This document shows, piece after piece, positions 1-5,320 of a stretch of 7,618 nt of DNA. The translations under genes were made by a program, and so were the position numbers. Each line of letters opens with the position of its first letter. Position 1 is the stretch's first letter. The notes beneath the pieces were generated by a model. It did no database searches. It saw only the letters and a program-made list of their open reading frames with translations, and was not told where the DNA came from. The stretch comes from Gammaproteobacteria bacterium (lineage in GTDB: Bacteria > Pseudomonadota > Gammaproteobacteria > Methylococcales > UBA2780). The stretch is taken from NCBI GenBank assembly GCA_003646305.1, contig QNFJ01000102.1, forward strand, positions 1-7,618, given 5' to 3'.

Positions 1-1055
1 ATATTTTCAATCAGGCAGCTGCTATTCGTATCACTGAATGAAATTTTGACATTTTCTGTATCAACATTGCTAATTGCATCGAGCATGTAACTACCATTAA
101 ACCCAATTACGACGGGTTCCTCATCGTACTGAATTTCAATCATCTCATCCGCTTCTTCGTGCTCCGGATTATGCGCTTCAAGTTTTAAACAATTTTCTGA
201 AATATCGAGTCGGATCCCTTTATATTTTTCATTTGAAAGAATTGCAACACGGCTCAATGCTAACTTAATTTCCTGTTTATCTAGAATAATTGTTTTATTT
301 TCCACATCCGGAAAAACACGTTTATAGTCAGGAAAACGTCCATCTATTAATTTAGCAGAAAACACAAGATCGCCAAGAACCAATCTTATGCTATTGGATG
401 AAAGTTGGATTTTAACTTCATCATCTGAGTCTTCGAGAAGTCGAAAAAGCTCTACCACCCCTTTTCTAGGTAGTATGATTTGTTTAAATTCATCCTGCTC
501 GTTATCTAATTTTTCTTCATGTAAGGCTAAACGATGACCATCTGAAGAAACTGCTCTTAGCAAAGAGCCATCTGACTCAATCATTAAACCATTTAGGTAA
601 TAGCGAACATCTTGTTGAGCCATACAAAAACCAGTTTTATCGATGGTTTTTTTTAGTTTACTAGAGCTGATTGACAGCTCTGTTTCACACTCACTGCTAT
701 CAAAAGCAGGAAAGTCAGCAGCTGGTAAGGTGCTTAATGTAAAACGGCTTCTACCAGAGGACAGTTTTATCTTTCCATCTGAAAACTCAAAACAAATCGT
801 TTTTCCTTCTGGAAGAAGTTTGCATATATCCAGTAATTTTCTTGCCGGTATGGTGATCTCTCCGCCACTCTCCTCAACAAGGAGTGTTGTTGCTACAAGT
901 TGAATCTCTAAATCTGTTCCTGTTAGCGTTAACTGTTTTTCTTTAATTTGAAGAAGAACATTAGAAAGAACGGGAAGCGTTTGTCTTCTTTCGATAACAC
1001 CGATAATTTTTTGTAATCCAGAAAGTAAATTTTCTCGTGTAATTTTAAATTTCAT
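1..1055 (-). CDS. dnaN: DNA polymerase III beta subunit (sliding clamp), C-terminus cut off by window edge
   Basis: This gene encodes the ring-shaped clamp that tethers DNA polymerase III to DNA; the clamp is a homodimer with three similar domains per subunit. I translated the minus strand from the ATG at 1053-1055 and found 351 uninterrupted codons running off the left edge. The product starts MKFKITRENLLSGLQ and aligns by eye along its whole length with E. coli DnaN (366 aa). Landmarks are GTDLE near residue 46, SGRSRF at 100-105, DVRYYLNGL at 149-157, SDGHRLA at 171-177, and a later FPDYKRVFP. The visible end, SSCLIEN, matches the E. coli segment about 15 residues before its terminus, so only that tail is missing. 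No strong Shine-Dalgarno precedes the ATG. It lies 213 bp downstream of dnaA on the same strand, the usual order, and recF and gyrB would be expected beyond the edge. Confidence 0.97.
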   Translation of the reverse strand, partial: MKFKITRENLLSGLQKIIGVIERRQTLPVLSNVLLQIKEKQLTLTGTDLEIQLVATTLLVEESGGEITIPARKLLDICKLLPEGKTICFEFSDGKIKLSSGRSRFTLSTLPAADFPAFDSSECETELSISSSKLKKTIDKTGFCMAQQDVRYYLNGLMIESDGSLLRAVSSDGHRLALHEEKLDNEQDEFKQIILPRKGVVELFRLLEDSDDEVKIQLSSNSIRLVLGDLVFSAKLIDGRFPDYKRVFPDVENKTIILDKQEIKLALSRVAILSNEKYKGIRLDISENCLKLEAHNPEHEEADEMIEIQYDEEPVVIGFNGSYMLDAISNVDTENVKISFSDTNSSCLIEN

Positions 1056-1213
1056 AATGATCTGCACTCTATATATAAATAATATTTTAAATACTTTATT
1101 GTTGTTATTAAGGGAGCCTTTTTTAGGTATAAATCTTAAATTTAATTAATTATTACAATTGGTTAGCTCAATGATATCTTGTTAATTTATGCCCTGATAC
1201 CTTGTATTTTAAC

Positions 1214-1222
1214 TGTGGATAA
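1214..1222 (-). promoter_or_regulatory. DnaA box, perfect consensus
   Basis: The plus strand reads TGTGGATAA, the exact complement of the high-affinity DnaA box TTATCCACA. It lies 47 bp beyond the dnaA stop codon, in the dnaA-dnaN gap, and 15 bp from the origin-type 13-mer. This spacing resembles the E. coli oriC right 13-mer and box R1 arrangement. Confidence 0.8.
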
Positions 1223-1237
1223 GATGTTGATGGAATG

Positions 1238-1250
1238 GATCTATTTTTTT
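1238..1250 (+). other. Origin-type AT-rich 13-mer
   Basis: GATCTATTTTTTT fits the E. coli oriC duplex-unwinding 13-mer consensus GATCTNTTNTTTT at every defined position and differs by one base from the E. coli left 13-mer as I recall it. It sits between a perfect DnaA box and two near-consensus boxes. Only this one copy is clear; other GATC or ATCT sites in the gap match poorly. Confidence 0.55.
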
Positions 1251-1257
1251 AAACACA
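1249..1257 (+). promoter_or_regulatory. Weak DnaA box
   Basis: TTAAACACA differs from TTATNCACA at one position (A for T at position 4). It overlaps the last two bases of the 13-mer and lies 11 bp, about one helical turn, from the next weak box at 1260. On its own the match could be chance; the cluster makes it plausible. Confidence 0.4.
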
Positions 1258-1259
1258 GC

Positions 1260-1268
1260 TTACCCACA
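1260..1268 (+). promoter_or_regulatory. Weak DnaA box abutting dnaA stop codon
   Basis: TTACCCACA differs from TTATCCACA at one position. It ends immediately before the dnaA stop codon (1269-1271) and points the same way as the box at 1249. It is the third member of the box cluster in this gap. Confidence 0.45.
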
Positions 1269-2612
1269 TCAATGTGACAGAGTTCTTAACAGGTTTGTAT
1301 AATCCTCGGCAAAATTAAGATCAGATTCAATTAACTCTTTAACTTTTTTACAGGCATGAAGAACAGTTGTGTGGTCTCTATCCCCGAAGGCTTTGCCGAT
1401 CTCAGGCAGGCTGTGATTCGTTAGTTCTTTAGATAATGCCATTGCAATTTGTCTAGGTCTTGTAATAGAACGAGTCCTTTTTTTTGAATGAAGATCCGAT
1501 ATTTTAATTTTGAAATATTCAGCAACAGATTTCTGGATATTTTCAATTGTGGTGAGTCGATCCTGCAAAGAAATTAAATCACGGAGTGCTTCACGTGCAA
1601 AATCAAGTGTAATTGGCTTTTTAGTAAAATGAGCGTGAGCGATAACTCTGCGTAGAGCGCCCTCGAGTTCTCGCACATTAGAACGAATTCTCTTACCAAT
1701 AAAAAAAGCAACTTCCTGAGGTAGATCGTATCCAGCATTTAACGCTTTATTCATTAGAATCGCGACTCGTGTTTCCAGATCAGGGGGTTCGACGGAAACG
1801 GGCAGCCCCCAACCAAATCGAGATTTTAGCCGCTCATCAAGACCGCTGATCTCTTTAGGATAGCGGTCACAGGTTAAAACAATCTGGCTTTTATTTTCTA
1901 TAAGAGAATTGAAGGTATAAAAGAATTCCTCTTGAGAGCGCTCTTTACCAGCAAAAAACTGTATATCATCAACAAATAACGCATCAACACTTCTATAAAA
2001 CTGTTTAAATTGATCCATTCGTTTATGTTGAAGTGCTTTTACCATATCGGAAACAAAACGTTCAGAGCTGAGGTAGACAATTGTTGCACTAGGGTTTTTT
2101 TCTAAAATACTATTACCAATAGAGTGCATTAAATGTGTTTTTCCAAGCCCTGTGGCGCCATAGATAAATAGGGGGTTATAACTATTCAAAGGGTTTTCGG
2201 AAACCTGCCTGGACGCGGCTTCGGCTAACTGGTTAGATTTTCCAACAACGAAAGTATCAAAAGTTAAAGATGGGTTAATATTGTTTGAGTGAGGTTTTGG
2301 AGTACCTGTTTTAGGGGGGCGCTTTCGTCCAATTTCTGTTCTTTCAATCGGCGCTGCCGTAATCGTTTTTTTGGAGCCAATTTTTAGTACGACAATGGGC
2401 TTGTTGCCACCACTTTCTTTAGAGACAATTTCTTCAATCTGGGAGATAAAGTTATCTCTAACCCAATCGAGCACAAAGCGGTTAGGCGCCAAGAGTTGAA
2501 GTGCCTCTTCAGACTCCTCTGCTTGAAGGGGTTTTATCCAGGTATAAAATTGTTGTGATGAGATTTTACTTTCCAATTCATTAAGACAAGCGCCCCATAA
2601 GTCTTTACTCAA
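1269..2612 (-). CDS. dnaA: Chromosomal replication initiator protein DnaA
   Basis: DnaA is the AAA+ ATPase that binds DnaA boxes and melts the origin. The product is 447 aa (E. coli 467; the shortfall is probably in the variable linker). Domain I covers roughly residues 1-85, followed by a short Pro/Lys/Thr-rich linker to about 112. The AAA+ domain shows Walker A GATGLGKT (152-159), Walker B LFVDDIQ (212-218), sensor 1 around 246-251, a probable arginine finger at R265 in RLKSRFGWG, and sensor 2 R314 in NVRELEGAL. Domain IV has the basic loop near 376-388 and the box-recognition signature DRDHTTVLHA (411-420). The start codon is TTG (2610-2612), chosen because a good Shine-Dalgarno lies 6 nt upstream and the protein begins like E. 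coli DnaA. A perfect DnaA box 101 bp upstream suggests autoregulation; dnaN follows on the same strand. Confidence 0.98.
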   Translation of the reverse strand: MSKDLWGACLNELESKISSQQFYTWIKPLQAEESEEALQLLAPNRFVLDWVRDNFISQIEEIVSKESGGNKPIVVLKIGSKKTITAAPIERTEIGRKRPPKTGTPKPHSNNINPSLTFDTFVVGKSNQLAEAASRQVSENPLNSYNPLFIYGATGLGKTHLMHSIGNSILEKNPSATIVYLSSERFVSDMVKALQHKRMDQFKQFYRSVDALFVDDIQFFAGKERSQEEFFYTFNSLIENKSQIVLTCDRYPKEISGLDERLKSRFGWGLPVSVEPPDLETRVAILMNKALNAGYDLPQEVAFFIGKRIRSNVRELEGALRRVIAHAHFTKKPITLDFAREALRDLISLQDRLTTIENIQKSVAEYFKIKISDLHSKKRTRSITRPRQIAMALSKELTNHSLPEIGKAFGDRDHTTVLHACKKVKELIESDLNFAEDYTNLLRTLSH

Positions 2613-2618
2613 AAAATA

Positions 2619-2623
2619 CTCCT
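2619..2623 (-). promoter_or_regulatory. dnaA ribosome binding site, supports TTG start
   Basis: The minus strand reads AGGAG followed by a 6-nt spacer to the TTG at 2612-2610. No ATG or GTG lies at a suitable distance, so this site decides the start. Confidence 0.8.
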
Positions 2624-2653
2624 GTAACCTATTGTATTAAAAGAAGTTAATTT

Positions 2654-2682
2654 TTATTAGCCTTTTTTTAAAAGGCTAATAA
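2654..2682. repeat. 13-bp perfect inverted repeat in the dnaA leader
   Basis: TTATTAGCCTTTT and AAAAGGCTAATAA are exact reverse complements separated by TTT. The core GCC/GGC is flanked by A/T pairs. It lies 42 bp upstream of the dnaA start, between that start and the upstream DnaA box. No U-tract follows the stem on either strand, so it does not look like an intrinsic terminator. If transcribed it would form a hairpin in the dnaA mRNA leader; as DNA it could extrude a cruciform or bind a dimeric regulator. Confidence 0.75.
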
Positions 2683-2713
2683 CTGATCAAAAGTTTAAAC
2701 TTAAAAGAGGAAC

Positions 2714-2722
2714 TTATCCACA
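2714..2722 (+). promoter_or_regulatory. DnaA box, perfect consensus, upstream of dnaA
   Basis: TTATCCACA is the high-affinity consensus. It lies in the dnaA-rpmH gap, 101 bp from the dnaA start, where E. coli also has a box that represses dnaA. It is the only consensus box in this gap, so it may serve autoregulation, be the upstream half of a bipartite origin, or both. Confidence 0.8.
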
Positions 2723-2778
2723 GGATGGTAATAACAGTTTAATGAATTCCTGAAAGTAACAATAACGATATGATTAGA

Positions 2779-2808
2779 TTGACAAAGGGTGTAAAAAGCA
2801 AGTAGTAT
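2779..2808 (+). promoter_or_regulatory. Sigma70-type promoter for rpmH
   Basis: A perfect -35 element TTGACA (2779-2784) is followed after 18 bp by TAGTAT (2803-2808), a 4/6 match to TATAAT. A C/G-rich discriminator (CCGCC, 2810-2814) follows, as in growth-rate-controlled ribosomal promoters. The expected transcription start is near 2815, about 35 nt before the rpmH ATG. It would drive rpmH and probably the genes downstream. Confidence 0.7.
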
Positions 2809-2848
2809 TCCGCCTCTTTTATCCCAGTTTTGTTAGGATCCATTAATC

Positions 2849-2983
2849 ATGAAAAGAACATTCCAACCAAGTAACCTTAAGCGCGCAAGAACACACGGTT
2901 TTCGTGCAAGAATGAAAACACGAGGCGGTCGAGCTGTAATTAATGCACGTAGAGCAAAAGGACGGGCAAGACTCGCCTGTTGA
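2849..2983 (+). CDS. rpmH: 50S ribosomal protein L34
   Basis: L34 is a tiny, highly basic component of the large ribosomal subunit. The 44-codon frame starts at ATG 2849 and stops at TGA 2981-2983. The protein begins MKRTFQPSNLKRARTHGFRA and ends AKGRARLAC; the MKRTFQPS start and the HGFRARM centre are diagnostic, and 44 aa is the usual length (E. coli 46, Pseudomonas 44). AGGA at 2835-2838, 10 nt before the ATG, is the likely ribosome binding site. It is the first gene of the plus-strand string, behind the promoter at 2779-2808, and its last 41 nt overlap the longest rnpA frame. Its C-terminus ends in Cys, with no final Lys-rich tail as in E. coli. Confidence 0.98.
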   Translation: MKRTFQPSNLKRARTHGFRARMKTRGGRAVINARRAKGRARLAC

Positions 2984-3359
2984 TTTGATTGTTGACCGAA
3001 AGCAGTTTTGTTTCCAGCGGAAACTTCGGTTAACAAAACCCGCGGAATTTAAACGGGTTTTTTCAAACCCACTAAAATCCAGTGATCGGTATTTAACGGT
3101 TCTTTATAGACCCAATAAATTGGTAAATCCAAGGCTGGGGTTAGCAATTCCAAAAAGGAATATTAGGCGAGCAAAAGACAGGAATCGGATAAAACGGCTG
3201 ATCAGAGAAATCTTTAGGACCCAACAGTGGGAAATAGGGAGTTTTGATATAGTCGTTATAGCTAAACCACAGGCAAATAGCTGTGGTTCTGTCGATTTAT
3301 CTGAGTCTATTTTGAGTCATTTCAAGAAGTTGTGGCTACAAAAAGCATGCGACGCTTAA
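2943..3359 (+). CDS. rnpA: Ribonuclease P protein component
   Basis: RnpA is the small basic protein that binds the catalytic RNA of RNase P and helps it recognise pre-tRNA 5' leaders. From ATG 2943 the product is 138 aa (E. coli 119). The core begins RKLRLTKPAEFKRVF at residue 26, continues through PRLGLAIPKRNIRRAK, and contains the family RNR signature at about 75-92 with the invariant DRNRIKRLIRE segment. The start is uncertain: ATG 2943 lies inside rpmH and adds 14 residues unlike the family, with only a weak GAG 9 nt upstream, while an in-frame TTG at 2985 begins just after the rpmH stop and gives a more typical 124 aa but lacks a clear ribosome binding site. Either way rnpA is probably translationally coupled to rpmH. 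Its 3' end overlaps yidD by 13 nt. Confidence 0.95.
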   Translation: MHVEQKDGQDSPVDLIVDRKQFCFQRKLRLTKPAEFKRVFSNPLKSSDRYLTVLYRPNKLVNPRLGLAIPKRNIRRAKDRNRIKRLIREIFRTQQWEIGSFDIVVIAKPQANSCGSVDLSESILSHFKKLWLQKACDA

Positions 3360-3580
3360 TCATTAGTCTGATTAAAGGCTATCAGTACGTTCTAAGCCCA
3401 CTTCTGGGCAATAATTGTCGTTTTTATCCCAGCTGCTCAAGCTATGCGGTTACTGCGATTGAAAAACATGGCCTGTTACGCGGAAGCTGGTTGGCTGTAA
3501 AAAGAATTTTTAAGTGTCATCCCCTGCATGAAGGTGGGATTGATCCTGTACCGGAAAAAACTGGAAAGAAAAATGGATAA
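3347..3580 (+). CDS. yidD: Membrane protein insertion efficiency factor YidD
   Basis: YidD is a small peripheral inner-membrane protein that assists YidC-dependent insertion. I chose ATG 3347 (77 aa, starting MRRLIISLIKGYQYVLSPLL), which matches the start of Pseudomonas-type homologues; a GTG at 3332 would add five residues. An amphipathic helix at about 1-20 is followed by the family core CRFYPSCSSY (C24, C30), GSWLAVKR (46-53), KCHP (C57) and GGIDPVP (63-69). The three cysteines and the CHP motif are as expected. It overlaps rnpA by 13 nt at its start and yidC by 8 nt at its end, so coupled translation is likely. Confidence 0.95.
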   Translation: MRRLIISLIKGYQYVLSPLLGNNCRFYPSCSSYAVTAIEKHGLLRGSWLAVKRIFKCHPLHEGGIDPVPEKTGKKNG

Positions 3581-5270
3581 CTCAAGAGTATTGCTGTTTG
3601 GTGCCTTAGCCTTTGTATTGTTATTACTTTGGCAGTCGTGGATGGATCAATATATGCCAGTAGAGGTCAATGCTGGGCAAACATCCATCGAACTTTCTGG
3701 CCAGGAACAGGCTCAACTAGACGCTATTCCGAGCCAACAAGCTGCTCCAGTTACACAAGATGGGTTACCTGAAGTGACGGCTAGCTCAGAACAGCCGGTG
3801 CAGAGTGAAGTAGGTGGTCTTACGAATGTTCAACAGAGTTTGGGCCGGATTATTGTTAAGACAGATGTTCTTTATGTAGAAATTGACCGGCTTGGAGGGG
3901 ATGTTAAGGTGGTTGATTTACCTGACTACCCTATCTCAAAAAATGAGCCGGATCTGCCTGTTCGATTACTAACGGATGAGCCATCGGAGCTTTTTATCTC
4001 GCAAACAGGGTTCCTGTCTAGCAATGGAGATGCACCAAATCACCTGTCTAAATGGGCATCGGATAGCCTTGAATACACACTATCAGCAGGAGAAGAGACG
4101 TTAGAGGTGCCGTTAACCTGGGCAAACAGTGAAGGTATGCGAGTCACAAAAACCTATCTGTTTAAACGTAGCAGCCATAACATTGAGCATAAAATGGAGA
4201 TTGTAAATGGCTCAAATAGCGTTTGGGAAGGGCGCCAATATCAACAGCTTCAGCGTAAAAAATCGGACGATAAAAACAAACCATCTTTTGTATATACGTA
4301 TCTCGGAGGGGTTATTTACAACATGGAGGATGGGTACGAAAAAGTTGACTTCGGTGATATGGAGGATGAGGACCTGAGTCGAGATCGACCTGCTGGCTGG
4401 TCAGCAATGATACAGCACTACTTTCTTGCAGCTTGGGTACCGTCAGCTGAAGAAACCAACCATTTCTATACTAAAACCTTAAGCGATGCGCGCTATGTAA
4501 TAGGCTCCTATTCACAGGGTTATGAAGTTGCACCGGGTGAATCAAAGGTTTTTAAGGCAAATCTTGTTGTGGGCCCAAAATTACAGCATGAACTAGAAGA
4601 GATCGCACCAGGCCTAGATCTGAGCGTTGATTACGGGAAATTAACCTTTCTGGCAAAACCCGTTTTCTGGTTATTAGAAAAATACCACAGCTTGATCGGA
4701 AACTGGGGCTGGGCGATTATTTTTGTAACCCTTTCTATCAAGCTTATTTTCTTTAAGTTGTCTGAAGCCAGTTATAAATCAATGGCCAAAATGCGGGTTG
4801 TTCAGCCTCGTTTGAAAGTGCTTAAAGAGCGCTATGGTGATGACAAGCAAAGGCTTAATCAGGAAATGATGGCCATGTATAAGAAGGAAAAAATCAACCC
4901 ATTGGGTGGTTGTTTTCCGATACTTATTCAGATTCCAGTCTTCATTTCGCTTTACTGGGTGCTTGTTGAGAGTGTCGAAATGCGTCAAGCACCTTTTATG
5001 TTGTGGATTAATGACCTTTCAGCAGCGGATCCCTATTTTATTTTGCCGGTGCTGATGGGAATTACGATGCTGATTCAACAACGCTTGAACCCAACCCCTT
5101 TAGATCCGATTCAACAAAAAATGATGATGGCTCTGCCGGTTGTTTTCGCTGTGTTTTTTGCCTTCTTTCCAGCAGGTCTGGTTCTCTACTGGGTTGTTAA
5201 TAACTCACTTTCTATTACCCAGCAGTGGGTCATTACACGCCGTATTGAAGCCGCTAGCAAAGCACAATAA
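3573..5270 (+). CDS. yidC: Membrane protein insertase YidC
   Basis: YidC inserts and folds inner-membrane proteins alone or with SecYEG. The product from ATG 3573 is 565 aa (E. coli 548) and begins MDNSRVLLFG, the usual family start; the reading frame is open 45 nt further upstream inside yidD, but that extension is not family-like. GGAAAG at 3563-3568 is a reasonable ribosome binding site. A signal-anchor helix (about 5-22) leads into a Gln/Ser-rich linker and the large periplasmic domain (about 95-355). Five-helix core segments follow near 376-396, 447-467, 486-502 and 519-545, with MAKMRVVQPRLKVLKERYGDDKQR-type cytoplasmic coiled region near 404-428 and NPLGGCFPILIQIPVF at 442-457. The position of the groove arginine (R366 in E. 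coli) appears to be K390, keeping the positive charge. Two TAA stops are in tandem (5268-5273). Confidence 0.98.
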   Translation: MDNSRVLLFGALAFVLLLLWQSWMDQYMPVEVNAGQTSIELSGQEQAQLDAIPSQQAAPVTQDGLPEVTASSEQPVQSEVGGLTNVQQSLGRIIVKTDVLYVEIDRLGGDVKVVDLPDYPISKNEPDLPVRLLTDEPSELFISQTGFLSSNGDAPNHLSKWASDSLEYTLSAGEETLEVPLTWANSEGMRVTKTYLFKRSSHNIEHKMEIVNGSNSVWEGRQYQQLQRKKSDDKNKPSFVYTYLGGVIYNMEDGYEKVDFGDMEDEDLSRDRPAGWSAMIQHYFLAAWVPSAEETNHFYTKTLSDARYVIGSYSQGYEVAPGESKVFKANLVVGPKLQHELEEIAPGLDLSVDYGKLTFLAKPVFWLLEKYHSLIGNWGWAIIFVTLSIKLIFFKLSEASYKSMAKMRVVQPRLKVLKERYGDDKQRLNQEMMAMYKKEKINPLGGCFPILIQIPVFISLYWVLVESVEMRQAPFMLWINDLSAADPYFILPVLMGITMLIQQRLNPTPLDPIQQKMMMALPVVFAVFFAFFPAGLVLYWVVNNSLSITQQWVITRRIEAASKAQ

Positions 5271-5308
5271 TAACGCTGTCCGATCAATAGCTAGATTCTA
5301 GAAATCCT

Positions 5309-5312
5309 GAGG
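5309..5312 (+). promoter_or_regulatory. mnmE ribosome binding site, supports TTG start
   Basis: GAGG lies 8 nt before the TTG at 5321. The yidC-mnmE gap is only 50 bp and shows no convincing promoter, so mnmE is probably cotranscribed with yidC. The site is embedded in the 8-bp palindrome GAGGCCTC (5309-5316). Confidence 0.65.
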
Positions 5313-5320
5313 CCTCTATT

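Larger units (their letters stand above)
1056..1268. other. dnaA-dnaN intergenic region, candidate origin unwinding region
   Basis: This non-coding 213-bp stretch is strongly AT-rich, particularly from about 1071 to 1190, where long A/T runs occur. At its dnaA-proximal end it holds a perfect DnaA box (1214-1222), a perfect match to the E. coli origin 13-mer consensus (1238-1250) and two one-mismatch boxes (1249-1257 and 1260-1268). GATC sites lie at 1059-1062 and 1238-1241. DnaA boxes beside an AT-rich tract between dnaA and dnaN resemble the B. subtilis oriC layout. It must also carry any separate dnaN promoter, but I could not assign a convincing one. The sites are read directly; origin function is inferred. 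Confidence 0.6.

Noticed and set aside
643..903. Open frame on the plus strand, 86 codons
   Set aside because: It lies wholly inside dnaN on the opposite strand, and the dnaN frame is continuous and family-like throughout.
1056..1180. dnaN promoter
   Set aside because: Several TATA-like hexamers exist, but none has a credible -35 at 16-18 bp; in such AT-rich DNA chance matches are expected.
2654..2682. Intrinsic terminator
   Set aside because: The hairpin is strong but no T-run follows it on either strand, and it precedes rather than follows dnaA.
2624..2760. dnaA promoter on the minus strand
   Set aside because: A promoter must exist upstream of dnaA, but no pair of -35 and -10 hexamers was good enough to place it.
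2833..3036. Open frame on the minus strand, 67 codons
   Set aside because: It is antisense to rpmH and the start of rnpA; its Arg/Ala-rich content simply mirrors the rpmH codons.
4779..4988. Open frame on the minus strand, 69 codons
   Set aside because: It is antisense to the conserved core of yidC and has no recognisable features.
5291..5301. CTAGA-T-TCTAG palindrome in the yidC-mnmE gap
   Set aside because: The arms are only 5 bp, with no T-run and no promoter context; it is too short to call an operator or terminator.
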